A stretch of DNA of 64,000 nt from Lycorma delicatula (GCF_047948215.1 NC_134463.1:97430657-97494656); one strand, 5' to 3'; shown: positions 1 to 10,964, counted from the stretch's first letter. A program made the numbers and translations. The notes: a model not told the origin generated them from the letters alone.

Positions 1-720
1 TACTTGTGTGTGTTCGGTGATGGCCTCTAAATCACCTTATATCTCTAGTACTGGATCGATTTTGAACAAAATTGGATGAATTACTTCTACATATGGCATT
101 GATGCCATTAAATTTTCAAATTAAATGTTGAAGAGGGTAAGGCTGTAGAGCGTGGTCACCCTTAGTATTTCAAGATTTCGCGTAATTAAGGTTATATTTT
201 TCTTAGGCATATTTCTTAATAATTAAAAAAATTAATTATTAATTTATTGCAAAATCGCACCCCTACCCCCAAAATATGCTCTAAACTAGTGCTATGTTGT
301 GACGTCACAAGTAAGCAGTAGTATTAAATAAATAATAATTAAAGTGTAAATAAGTTATTCGGTCTGGCTGGGTCTCGAACTCGATCACCCGGTTGACTCG
401 TTACCTGGTGCGTTAAGCCTTGCGGCTACACCAGTCTGTCGACCGTACAAGCGATTTGTTATTGACGTTTTGACACTAAGGAACCTAACAAAATCGGATG
501 GAAATTTTCCGGATATTAATGTACGTATGTTAGGAGCAGTAATACCTAATCAAAAAGAAAAAGGAACTTAACTTTCCTTGTAAAAGTAGCAAATAAAAAT
601 ACTGTAAGTTGTGTATTGTAAGTAGTGAAATTACATTAGTTTAGTTAGTGCCGACTGTCACCGCTAGTACCGCCACACCCGCGTGAATTAAATGCGGAAT
701 GCGCGCGCGCTTCAGTTAGA
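1..720 (-). repeat. Long interspersed repeat, copy A, with tRNA-like segment
   Basis: This segment matches the reverse complement of 4020-4790, so it is one copy of a dispersed repeat; its outer end is cut by the window edge. Shared blocks are the TG-rich stretch with 'gttcggtg-tggcctctaaat' (4-29), a tRNA-like block (about 368-438, read on the minus strand, with the B-box-like 'gagttcgagacc') and a GC-rich tail (630-710). A further block (about 465-530, 'gacgttttgacac...aaggaacc') follows the tRNA-like part here but lies at the opposite end in copy B. That suggests a dimer or a tandem arrangement. No long open frame is present. The class is uncertain: a large tRNA-headed SINE or part of a bigger transposon. 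Confidence 0.7.
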
Positions 721-1582
721 ATTATTGAATTAAATAAACGAAAAAATATAATATTTAAATGAAGTAATAAAACTTTATAATTAAGTTTTTGTGTGTAAAC
801 CTTCTATCAGAAACAACCCATAGTTGTAGGACTTCCCCGGAATGTGGCTTTAGCCGCGTGACGGGAAAGTCCTACAACTGTGTTGTTAGCTTTTTGAGTT
901 AATTTTAATTCCAAATTTTAGCTTTTAACTCAATGAAATATGTTCAAAAATCTTTTGGAGATAAGAGAATTTAACTTTAATACCTTATAACAGGTGTTTT
1001 TTAATATATTCGTAAACCTATAAGAAAATATTATTCTGAATACCGTTAGAGTTATGTATTTTGTGTACCATGGGCAGTAAATGTAACCAATAAAATTTCA
1101 GTATTGAATCTCAATTAGTTAGAGATAGGCCGGTTTTGAAAATTTGGATTTCCATCCCTGAAAATTGATTGATGAAGAAATCACTTCTAAGTGGTAGCTT
1201 ATTAGGTAAGAGAAATATATTTGCTAGATTTCGTTTGCAATTCTTCTCTTTCTTGGCATATCATTACAACACTTAATTAATTTACCGCTTTGGAAAGTTA
1301 TTTTCACAAAACAATTGCATACTTTTCGAAATTTTTCATTAAAAACGGGATTTTTCGGGAATATCCCATTCTTAATATGAGAAAAATAAAATATTTAATT
1401 TTATTGTTTTAGATCTACGGAAATTTAGAGAATTTATAATTAAATGTCTTCTAAACATAATTTTTTAATAGAAAATAAATATCTTTTCTTCCATTCTCAG
1501 TCGTTTACGTAATTAATTCAATCGATATTTCTTCATATCATGGAGATTTGCTGTTTTTGTTTTTGATGGCATTACTGAACAC
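721..1582. other. AT-rich sequence, no gene seen
   Basis: No coding region or recognised element apart from the hairpin at 812-887. Confidence 0.6.
812..887. repeat. Nested inverted repeat (hairpin)
   Basis: Two arms of about 25 bases (812-836 and 863-887) are near-perfect reverse complements, both built on 'agttgtaggactt' and its complement. The loop holds a second small hairpin, GGCT-tt-AGCC (846-855). The segment is more GC-rich than its surroundings. It could be a short palindromic transposon relic or a structured transcript. Confidence 0.75.
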
Positions 1583-1899
1583 TGGGTTGGTTTAATGGTT
1601 AACTCGACGTCGCATGTCAGTTGTCAAACAGATGGTTTTCGAAGTCGAAGATTCTAAGGTTCAATTTCTAATTAATAGGTTGTTTTATACGAATTAGAAT
1701 AGTAGACAGTGCGTACTTTGGTGGTTGAAGTTCAATTAAGTACACGCCTCAGGAACGATCGGCCTTAATCTATACAAGACTATACCCCATTGACATGTTA
1801 TACATCCTCATCTAATTGACCCATCGGCGGGGGGGGGGGTTACTTATTGTTTACTAGTTAAACAGATTGCAACGTACACATTAGTAAAAAAAAAAAAAT
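1583..1899 (+). mobile_element. tRNA-derived SINE, family B (tail type 2)
   Basis: The head has an A-box-like 'ttggtttaatgg' and a B-box-like 'aaggttcaatttc'. The body matches eight other places in the window (markers: 'tactttggtggttg' and 'caggaacgatcggcc'). The 3' end reads 'cttattgtttactagttaaacagattgcaacgtac' in two segments and runs into an A-rich stretch at 1887-1899. This tail is shared with the copies at 7428-7764 and 15323-15650 but not with the other family B copies. An 11-base G run interrupts the tail near 1829-1840. Confidence 0.85.
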
Positions 1900-2029
1900 T
1901 AATACTATTTTGAAAAATCGTTCACTATGCTATAAAATATCAGGAATGCGTAATGTATTATCAATAATGTTTTGTAAAAATATATTATTTGGATTTGAAT
2001 GTACGTTTAGCTCTAATTACAATAGCTAA

Positions 2030-3072
2030 TTCAAAAAGTAGTTGGTCAAAAAATTCGGATAAGCACAATTTTAGTGAAACTAGTGGTATAAGCGTTTCCA
2101 AGAAGGTCGTGAATATGTTGAAGATGACGAACGCCCCAGCACATCAACAACCGATGAAAACGTGAAAGAAATGATTATGAATGATCGCCGAATCACAATC
2201 ACAGAAGTCGCTGATGATGTTGGGATATCAATTGGGCCATGCCATGAATTTTTTTTGGATGTTTCGGGGATGAAACGTGTGACAGCAAAATTTGTTCCAA
2301 AATTGTTGAATTTCGAACAAAAACAGCGGCGAATGGAAGTTGGTCAGGAGTCGCTAAATGAAGTCAACGACGATGCACAACTACTGGAGCGTGACGTAAC
2401 AGATGAAACATGGGTTTATTGATATGATGTCGAAACTAAGACTTAATCGTTCCAGTGGAGGCATTCTGGATCACCAAAGCTCGACAAGTACAATCGAATG
2501 GGAAGGTTATGCTCACGGTGATCTTCGATTTTAACGGCACAGTGCATCATGAGTTGTCATAAGTTGTCAACGGGTTGTGCATAATGTCACATGGTCAAAA
2601 GATCAATAAGGAGTATTACCTACAAGTTCAACGCCGTTTGCGTGAAGCAATCCGAAAAAAACGCCCGTATTTGTGGCGAAACAATTCATGATTATTGCAC
2701 CACGATAATGCGCCCGCTCACACTTCATTGTTTTTTCGTCAATTTTAGCCAAAAGCAACAGGGTAATGATACCCCAGCCGCAATAATCGCCAGACATGGC
2801 CCCGTGTGAATTTGTTCTATTCCCAAAAATAAAGAGAACCTTAAAGGGCCGTCGTTTTACAAACATAGATGAGATTAAAAGTGAATAGCTAAAAGAGCTA
2901 AACACTATTTCAAAAATCGAGTTCCAGAAGTATTTCGGGAATGGCAAAAAGCGCTGGCATAAGTGTATAATATCTTATGGGAACTATTTTGAAGGGGATA
3001 ACATTAATATAGACGAATAAATATAATTCTTTCCAAAAATAATTCTCGTTACTTTTTGAACATAACTCGTGT
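2030..3072 (+). mobile_element. Mariner transposon fossil, broken transposase
   Basis: Fragments in several frames read as a mariner-type DDD transposase, the cut-and-paste enzyme of the Tc1/mariner superfamily. Similarity starts near 2083 (reading WYKRFQEGREYVEDDERPS), just after where the DNA-binding domain should lie. The first catalytic region is VTDETWVY (about 2396-2420). The second reads HHDNAPAH in one frame (about 2694-2720). The third, SPDMAPCDFF, lies around 2790. The coding tail ends near 3020, and 3045-3072 has the 'cgttactttttgaaca' terminus usual for mariners. Stops and frameshifts make it inactive. The N-terminal helix-turn-helix region and a clear 5' inverted repeat were not found. 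It sits between the two inverted copies of the long repeat. Confidence 0.88.
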
Positions 3073-4019
3073 ATATATATATGGATAACTTATATGTATT
3101 CTATACCCTTGTATTATTACAAATTACATATCAATCAATTTCTACAAATATTTAACAAACAACTATTTAATATGATATTGAAACAAAAAATAAATAAAGT
3201 GGACGTATTCTTTATTCAAAAGAACTTCATTAATATTACAACATTAAATACCGACTTCTATTTTCGTAAGAGAAAAAGAAAGAAAAAATATGATTCAAAA
3301 AGAGAAAAAAAACTGTGGAACAGCAATGTTTAATATTCCGACTGTAAAAGAGGAATATATACCTCCGCAAAATATCGGTATCTTACTAAAGAAAAAAATA
3401 CTTTAAGATTCTACCTACATGTAAAGTAAGCCAACTAGATCCACCAGCATATTTAAGCAAGCAATTGGACAGATGAATTTCCCCTATCTTTTCATTTCAT
3501 AGACTTTTTTTTATATTTATTTTCATATTTTTCTATTAATTTTTCTATCATGTTATTTCTACTAAAAAAAGCATTAAAATGTACAAAAAATTATTGTCAT
3601 TTATTTTACTAGTTTCGATATTTTTTTAAATAATGACAAAAATTTTAACTTTTGGAATTTAGTTTGTATTTTATTTTGTTTTTTTTTTTTCATTTTACGT
3701 TTGGAAAATAAAATTTTCATATTGTATAGGATACGTTCTCGTTTATACAAGTGTAATTTATATTATTTGTAAGAAAACAAAATATTCAGAATAATAATAA
3801 AAATAAATTCTTTTTTTACTATATTCTTTTGTGCATGCGTAAAATAAAATAATTTTGCGATTAAAAAGCAATATGAAATTAAAAAAAAAAAACTGACAAC
3901 TGTAAATTGATTCTGATTTACAGCTTACATACATGACTTAATTAAAAATATTTATCACTTTATTAAAATATAATATTTTTTCGTTATATTTAATTCAATA
4001 ATTCTAAAGGTATTATTAA
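3073..4019. other. AT-rich low-complexity DNA
   Basis: An open frame at 3094-3333 encodes a Lys/Ile/Phe/Tyr-rich peptide that follows base composition, with no recognisable domain. The rest is A/T runs. No gene or element is supported. Confidence 0.6.
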
Positions 4020-4790
4020 TGTATGCACGCATTTAATCCGCGCGGTAGTGGCGATACTAGCGGCGGCGGTTGGCACTAACTAAACTAATATAATTTCACT
4101 ACTTAACATTGAACAAATTTTGCTTGTACGATCGGCAGACTGGTGTAGGCAGGTGCTTAACGCACCTGGTACCGAGTCGACCGGGATATCGAGTTCTATA
4201 CCCAGCCAGACCAAGATACTTTAAATATTATTCATTTATTTAATTCTATCGCTCATCTGTGACATCATAACACATCGGACGACTACAACGCATTTTTTTG
4301 TAGTGGAAGTGTGATTTTACAAAATCTTTTTTTTGCAAATATTGTAATTTTTTAATCGTTAACAAACGTGTCTAAGAAAAATTATGACCTTAATCAGGCG
4401 AAATCTCGAGATACTGAGGGTGACCTTGCTCTAAAGCTTCATGTCCTGATATTTTAAGTTTAAAATTTAAAGGTATCAATGCCTCATATATAAAAGAAGG
4501 ATCTGAATCTATAGATAGTATCTGATCAAGTTTGGTCAAAATCGGTCCAGTATTTCTGGTGATATAAAGCGATTTAGAGGCCAACACCGAACACACACAC
4601 ACATACATACGAACGTTAACATCCGGAAAATTTTCATCCGGTTTTTTTGGGTTCCTTAGGTGTCAAAACGTCAAGATCCGATAAAACCTGCATATACCCA
4701 AATTGGACCGATTACAATACTTTTCATTTTAGAGCTTTAGCCCTATCTAGACGGGAAAGAAAAAGTGAAATTTAAAAAAAACCGTTTTTG
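4020..4790 (+). repeat. Long interspersed repeat, copy B, with tRNA-like segment
   Basis: This is the inverted partner of 1-720. From the left it has a GC-rich end with 'gcggcggcggttggcactaa' (4057-4076), a tRNA-like block at 4137-4207 ('agactggtgtaggcaggtgc', then 'tatcgagttctatacccagc'), a middle part containing 'ctgtgacatcataacac', a CA run (about 4595-4606) and a block with 'ggttccttaggtgtcaaaacg'. The minus-strand open frame at 4390-4608 is a chance reading of repeat sequence. Identity to copy A is roughly 75-80 percent by eye, so neither copy is recent. Confidence 0.7.
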
Positions 4791-4885
4791 GTTGATGCAG
4801 AAATTTCTTTAGGTACTCTTTATAAAGTATCTAGGCCTTAAAATTTTCATAATATTTAATATTTCCGAGTAGGATTATAATAATT

Positions 4886-5044
4886 GCCGCCCTCCGTGGC
4901 GCGACTGGTAGCGTCTCAGCCTTTCATTTGGAGGTCCCGGGTTCGATTCCCGGTCAGACATGGCGTTTACACATTCTATAAATCATTCATCTCATCCTCT
5001 GAAGATCAATACCTAACGATGGTCCCGGAGGTTAAAAAAAAAAA
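4886..5044 (+). mobile_element. tRNA-derived SINE, family A, with perfect target duplication
   Basis: The tRNA-like head starts 'gccgccctccgtggcgcg' with A-box 'gcgcgactggtagc' and B-box 'gggttcgattcccgg'. The body has 'catggcgtttacaca' and 'aatcattcatctcatcctct', the 3' end is 'ggtcccggaggtta', and a poly(A) run closes it. The 15-base direct repeat AGGATTATAATAATT flanks it exactly (4871-4885 and 5045-5059). That is the target-site duplication of a LINE-driven insertion, and its intactness argues for a recent event. Confidence 0.95.
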
Positions 5045-5059
5045 AGGATTATAATAATT

Positions 5060-5515
5060 AATATGAGTGTTATTTTCTGCTCTTCCTAGCATTGTCATCT
5101 AACATTCGTAGTTGACGCGTTTCTTAGTATATCCATTCTCAAAACTACCCTGAGCATTCATTTTTCTATTATGTTATTTCCACTGAAATAAAAATAATAA
5201 AAAATACTAAAAAGTGCAAAAAATTGTCAAAACTGTACTTTATTAGTTTCGTTTTTTTTTTAAACATTGTCAAAAATTTGAATTTTTGCAGTTTAATTTA
5301 CTGAGTACTAAAAGAGCTAGGAAGGGTAGAAAAGCACTTAAATCAATTAGTAGGTCGGGTTAGGGTATACAATTACCATTTCTGAAAATCTTGTTACATT
5401 AGTTTCAGTTTATGAAATTTGTAGAAATAACTCGAAACTTTGTTCATATGAAATATCTTTACCCAGTATTTATAAAATGGTAGTCGATTACGTGAAGCGT
5501 ATTGAAGTGAAAATA
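5060..5515. other. No gene or element seen
   Basis: AT-rich DNA without a supported coding region. Confidence 0.55.
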
Positions 5516-6472
5516 TATAGAGAGTGATTTAACAAATTAAGCAGATACTTTGGAAGCTCGTTATGCGTGTAAAAATAAAGAAAAACGTACCATAAACATA
5601 GGTCCGTTAACAAATTACGGCGAAAAATTTCGCCGGATTTCATCTCCAATAAAATGAAGCCGTACATAAATTCTTCGGACGAAAGAATGTACGCTAATTT
5701 GATGGTTTCATGTGAAATTCAATCTGATAAAAAGAAAAAAATAAGTCCGAGAACTGGAACCTCTGCATTTTTTTTAGAAAACCGGTGAAAACCCCAAAAA
5801 CCCAGAGTCGAAAAACGCACTTTTTTATATTTGACTTGTAACGACTTTGTTAAATTACCAATAAACAGATAAAATTCTTTTATAAAACTTATGGGAAATT
5901 TAATTCTAAATAGAATATTGTAAATAAAGTAAAAAGAAATCGAATAACAGTTAAATTAAATGGACTTTTATTTAGAGCAATACAAAGCTAAATTTAATTG
6001 GAAAGTGATTTTTATCAATAACCGATTTATTTTTCACATTTGGGGAAAAATTAAAAAAAAAAAAAAAAACAGAAATTTTTGATAATCAAAATTAGTAAAA
6101 GAAGTTTCAAAATAAATTATTTTATACAGCATAGTACTGCATCGGCGATTGTCGCGGTGTATATAAGTTCTGTTAAAAAAACTATGATTTTTGTTTAAAT
6201 CAAATTACGGAGTAATTTTTTTTGAGAAATTTTTCAATATGTCAGATTGAATTTCGTATGAAACCGTCAAATTAGTGTACATTTTTTCGTCCCAAGAATT
6301 TCTATTTGGATTCATTTCACTGGTGGAGATGAAATCGGGCGAATGTTTCGCCAACCGTTACTCATTAAGAAGAAGCGTTTGCGGACCTAGTTTATAGTAC
6401 TCTTTTTTTTTATTTTCACACGTATAAGGAGCTGTCAAAGTATCTATATAACGTGGTAAATCATTCTGTATA
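5516..6472. mobile_element. Nonautonomous TIR element of the Tc1/mariner superfamily
   Basis: Two terminal inverted repeats of about 215-234 bases (5516-5730 and 6239-6472) bound the element. Paired blocks include the 'agatactttg' pair, the 'ggatttcatctcca/tggagatgaaatc' pair and 'gaaattcaatctga'. Outer ends are 'tatagagagtgattt' and the complement of 'aaatcattctgta', in a TA-rich site. No transposase is encoded. The stretch 5810-5910 resembles 27650-27770 inside the transposase-bearing element at 27336-28897, and the ends of the two are alike, so this looks like its deletion derivative. The left TIR contains a small palindrome at the 'cggcgaaaaatttcgccg' motif. Confidence 0.85.
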
Positions 6473-6970
6473 TTTATATTTTTTTTTAATAGATCTTAAA
6501 ATATAAGATTTTTAAATCAATTGGTAATAAATGTGCATCACCAGTGCATTGATTTCAATTATTCGTTTTGAAGAGGAAGTTTCTCTAAAATTCTCGTGGT
6601 GTGTTTTTTTGTAGAGAATATCAAAGGAAGGTTTAAAAAAAGTTATACGGTCATGTAGACGGTTCAAAATGATTATTTTTTTTATTTTTTACCTAACATA
6701 ATTACTTGATGTCGAATTGTTTAATATATACGATTTTTTAATATAGTTATTGTGATGCTCAAATTAATTTTATATGGAACTTCAAGAAAATTTGTTGAAA
6801 CAATTAAAGTAAAAAAAGCAGTACATCTTCCTATACTTCAGAAAGCTTACTCTAAACGGTAGTATCGTAGTAAATTATCTTATAAGGTATCTGGTAAGTC
6901 TTATAAGTTATTTCTTTGGATTTACTTTTTATTTTTATCAAAATAGAATCTTTTATTTCTATAAAAATAT
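6473..6970. other. No gene or element seen
   Basis: AT-rich sequence with no coding signal. Confidence 0.55.
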
Positions 6971-7130
6971 CGCCCACTCCGTGGCGGAGTGATAGAATCT
7001 TGGCCTTTTATCTGGAGGTCCAGGTTCGAATCCCGTCATGCATGACATTTTTACACGATATAAAATTCCATTTCCATATCCCCACGTGCAAGCTTCTGTG
7101 GTGAATTATTTCATCAAGCATGATAAAAAA
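6971..7130 (+). mobile_element. tRNA-derived SINE, family A variant (tail type 3)
   Basis: The head is like family A ('ctccgtggcggagtgatag', B-box 'caggttcgaatcccg', then 'catgcatgacattt'). The 3' half instead reads 'ccacgtgcaagcttctgtgg' and ends in 'catgataaaaaa'. The copy at 32429-32592 has the same alternative 3' half, so this is a subfamily. The 62-codon frame over it (6916-7104) is not a gene. Confidence 0.8.
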
Positions 7131-7427
7131 TACGAACATTAAACTTTCTTTTTTATTTTAAAAGGACTACTCAGATTTAAAGACAGATAAAATATATTTT
7201 TTTTAAATCAAAACTAAAGAACTCGTCTTTCGAAATCTGCGCGAAATTAAGGTATAATAAATTGTTGTCAGTTTATTTTTTAAAATGACACCGATTTCTA
7301 ACAGGCGAAATTTTAAAAGAAAATTTTCAAGATTTCTAATGATAGTACTTCTATTACTTACCGAATATTTTATGTTTATTAATTTATTTAAGTCACTGTA
7401 TAAAAATTTCATGCAATGTTATAAAGT

Positions 7428-7764
7428 TTTTCCCCCTAAGGTGTAGGTTGCAATCTGTTCAATTAGTGAACAATAAGTAACTCCGTGGAAGGTGGGAGGG
7501 AGGCTCTCTCCATGGCCCAATGAAATGGATTTGTGTAGCGTGTAAATGAGGTGTATAGATCAGGCTGACCATTCATTCCTGAGACGCGTGATTAATTGAA
7601 CCCCAACCACCAAAGTACACCGGTATCCGCTATGTAGTGTTCAAATTCGAATAAAAGCAACTGATTTTTGATAGAATTTGAACCTCAGCAACTCTGACTT
7701 CGAAAATGAGCTGTTAAATAACTGATTTGCGATGACGATTTAGTCACTGGACTAGTCCGGTGGA
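7428..7764 (-). mobile_element. tRNA-derived SINE, family B (tail type 2)
   Basis: Read on the minus strand, it begins at the tRNA-like head near 7762 ('ccggactagtccagtgac'), passes the family B body ('ctttggtggttgg', 'tcaattaatcacg') and ends with the type 2 tail and an A-rich end at 7428. The 8-base direct repeat TATAAAGT at 7420-7427 and 7765-7772 is a plausible target duplication. Confidence 0.85.
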
Positions 7765-7853
7765 TATAAAGTAAATGAATTTAAAAATTATGTTTTTCAA
7801 AATAACGATCGTAGGCTTGTATATATCGTGTAAATTAAATTGTAAAAATAAAT

Positions 7854-7894
7854 GAAATTTAATATCAGGTTGGGAAAACCTGATATTAAATTTC
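7854..7894. repeat. Perfect 18-bp hairpin
   Basis: Arms 7854-7871 and 7877-7894 are exact reverse complements (GAAATTTAATATCAGGTT and its complement) around a 5-base loop, GGGAA. No T-run terminator or gene is associated with it. Confidence 0.9.
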
Positions 7895-8159
7895 CCTTTC
7901 CTTTAAAATTATTATCCTTGTTAAATTATCCTTTCCTATATTCGGGAAAATAGATCAGCTTGTAATTCTTAAATAAACTTGTGGACCTGCGCAAAACTAT
8001 CCATTATCCTACAGAAGCAGCATAATCTAGTCAATATCTATTACATAAATGTATTAGTGATAAAAAAATTTTTAACGTGATTCTTTACGGAGATTTTGAT
8101 TCATCAAAATATTTTTACCTTATAATTTAAATATTTCTTTTTGACGCGTCAACGTCTTA

Positions 8160-8315
8160 TAAATCGATGAACGCCAGCAGTACGCACGAAAAAGCATGAC
8201 TCATTGTCTCGTTCCGCCTGAACCGAGCATACGATCGAGAGCGCGGCACGAGCAAGAGAGAGGCACGATCGGCCTAAGCGTTCGGTTGTGCCGCATCTAT
8301 CTCTCTTCCACTAGA
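8160..8315. other. CpG-rich islet
   Basis: A GC-rich stretch with many CpG dinucleotides lies in AT-rich DNA. It holds partly inverted motifs ('gcggcacgagc' near 8250 and 'gttgtgccgc' near 8285). No open frame or tRNA fold was recognised. It may be a transposon fragment or a regulatory patch. Confidence 0.5.
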
Positions 8316-8790
8316 TTTATTGTCATTGATTTGATTTCAGTTTATTTCTATAATTAATTACTCATGATTATATTTAAACAAATTATTTAAGTTAAACTTG
8401 CAAAAACTATAAATAATATTTAGAAATTGAATATTAATGTTTTTTAACCAGAATTTAGATTTACCTAACACGAGTTTTAAAAATATTTAGAAGTTTTAAT
8501 GACAAGTTGAACCGCCTAACCGTTGTGCAATGAAATATACTATCATGTCAAGCAGGTTTTGGCGGGCTTTTCAAAAACAGCAATTTCATGAATTTGATTT
8601 ATGATTTCAATTTCATCGTTTTAAATTGACACTTTATCAACGTTGATTTGATTAAAGTTTATTTCTATAACAAATTGTTCATAATTATTTTTGAACAAAT
8701 CATTCAATTTAAACTTACAAAAATTATTAATATTAAGTATTATTATTATTATTAAATGAAATGAAAAATGGAATATTAACGTGTTTCATT
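8316..8790. repeat. Direct duplication, about 140 bp units
   Basis: Two related blocks, 8316-8455 and 8633-8790, share 'ttgatttgatt-agtttatttctata', 'aacaaat-att-aa-tt-aactt-caaaaa' and 'gaatattaa'. They lie about 315 bases apart in the same orientation, at roughly 75 percent identity. The second copy has gained an ATT microsatellite. Confidence 0.65.
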
Positions 8791-8796
8791 AGCTAA

Positions 8797-9670
8797 TTAA
8801 ACAATCACTTCTATTCAATTTGTTTGTTTAAACAAGTCATTTTTTAAAACATCCAAATCATGGATGAATTTAATTAATTGGTATTTTCATCCAGCCCAAC
8901 GCCAGTTTCTCAAAAAACATGTGTTTACTTCATAAGGATAACATTTTTTTTTTTTTTTGCGACATTACAATCAAAGACCGACAATGTCGGTCTTTGCAAG
9001 ACGTTGTCACGCTCAAATCTCCTGCGAAATGTAGTTCCACACAAACCAATTTTTTTAAAAATCTTTATTGTCTATCTTATTTAATTTTTTTCCTTTTTTA
9101 AATTATAGTTAAACATTCAGAAGTACTGAAATTATTTTGTTTAATTACCAACGAAATACACCGGGATTAATTTAGAGGAGGGATAAGTAAAAGTGCAGAA
9201 GAAACTATTATGGAATTTTGCTTGAAGGCGAAAGGAAATATTCCGTTTTAAAAACTCTTGCTGATTATAAACGTATAAATTTTTAAATAAAATAATGTTG
9301 AACAATGTAACTAAGAAAGGATTCTCATTTTTCTTTTGAGTTACCAATTGAGTTTCAGCGATTAAGTTATCACCGATTTTATAATTTACTTTCACATCAA
9401 GTAAGCCATAAAATCCTGAATTAAAAGTTCAAATGGGGTACCAAATTTATTACCTCTAAATGCTGTTTTAGTTTTGAGATAAAAGGTAAAATATTAATCT
9501 TAATGAATAATAATAAATCTAAATTAGAATAACTATATATAGTTTCACTACCTCCAAATATATTGACAAAATAGTCAATCTACTTTGTAAATTGATATCT
9601 TAGTAAATATTCACTTAAATAATGTAAAATTTAAATTTTTTTAAGGTGTATTGACTATACAGCAACTAAA
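8797..9670. other. No gene supported
   Basis: Short frames at 8878-9101 (plus) and 9141-9395 (minus) show no domain I recognise. The minus frame, 84 codons, is the most balanced in composition but has no homology visible to me. Confidence 0.5.
8972..8996. repeat. Perfect 12-bp palindrome, one-base loop
   Basis: CAAAGACCGACA (8972-8983) and TGTCGGTCTTTG (8985-8996) pair exactly around a single A. Confidence 0.9.
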
Positions 9671-9679
9671 TTGGTGTTC

Positions 9680-9790
9680 TCATAAATTTTGCCGATCCAA
9701 GCTGGAAATTGAACTAAGCACTCTTGGTGTAACGAGCAAGCACACACAGCCTGTGCTACCGATGTGGTTATTGAATTCTTTTTAAATTAT
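9680..9790 (-). mobile_element. Possible tRNA-derived SINE fragment
   Basis: On the minus strand 'atcggtagcacaggctg' resembles a tRNA A-box region and 'agttcaatttccagc' a degenerate B-box about 50 bases downstream. No other copy occurs in the window, so the call is weak. Confidence 0.3.
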
Positions 9791-9792
9791 TT

Positions 9793-9851
9793 ATTGGTTT
9801 AGTAATTAATTAATGTAAAATTAATATTATTGATCAGAAAATTAATTTTAT

Positions 9852-9883
<32 letters not shown>

Positions 9884-10406
9884 TAAGGAAATTGTTATAT
9901 TTAAATATAATTTTTTACATATTGTAATTATTTTCAACAATTTATGGTAATCTATTATCGTATTATTAGAATTAATATTTTTTATATAACCATGTACTTT
10001 TATTTCATGGTTCGATTGTATAGAACGTTATTTTTTGACAGATTCTGATTCCGGAGTATAGTGAAGACTCTGATATATTACAGGCCCTTAAGATAAATTG
10101 TCGGGCAGTCTTTGAAGTAAATCAAGCCAACCTTTCCTTTTTTTGAAGTTACTAGACCAATCAGATTGAACTGAACTCTATCCTGGTAAATTATATCCCA
10201 TCGTTTTATATTGGATACATATATGCTGTTATCCGATGTTACATCTTGTTTTGTTGTATTTTTCATGTTAGTTAAAGACAACTAGAATTGTTATCGCGTA
10301 TTCCTTTTCTTTTTTTTTGCAACATCTATACCAGAACATTGTTTTTAATTCATCGATATTAAATTTAAAAAAATAATAAATAAGAACCTTACGAAATTAG
10401 TGATTC

Positions 10407-10463
<57 letters not shown>

Positions 10464-10960
10464 TATATATAAATTTTTCCGGAACTTTATTATAATATAA
10501 AATAATTTAACTGTCTAAATAATAAAAGAAAGAGATAAATTTTCCCTTATTATTTTATTTATTTTCTTATTTACTTATATATTTATTTATTTTTTATTTA
10601 AAAATAAACAGAAATTAAAGATTAAAAATAATTCTTTTAAAATTTTTATAATATAACATAAATTAAATTTTTAAAAAGAGAATACGTAGCATTTAAACAA
10701 AATAGAAAAAAATATTTCACAAGGCCTAAAATTTACAGCTTTAAATACAAACCTTGGTACATGCATACATAAACAGAGTTTGCTGATCAAACTGGACCTA
10801 TTTAAGTTAAAACGGAATGAACGATACTTGTTTGTAAAGAAAGTTCCGTTTGAATTTGCCGCCTGTGTAGCGATGTAAACAGATGGTGCTTGTTCAATTA
10901 ATAGACAACTGTTAGCAACAATAGGTTAATCATTTTGTTGTTAATCACCATTTATAATAA
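9793..10960. other. AT-rich DNA with two AT microsatellites
   Basis: Long TA runs lie at about 9857-9892 and 10408-10457. A 67-codon minus-strand frame (10078-10281) has balanced composition but no recognisable family. Confidence 0.6.
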
Positions 10961-10964
10961 GTGT

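Noticed and set aside
360..440. tRNA gene candidates in copies A and B and at every SINE head
   Set aside because: A- and B-box motifs are present, but the sequences do not give a full cloverleaf by eye, recur with the same downstream bodies, and several carry poly(A) tails and target duplications. They are SINE or repeat heads.
3094..3333. 79-codon frame with a basic KRKRKKK motif
   Set aside because: Composition is that of A/T-rich DNA translated. No domain, start context or neighbour supports a gene.
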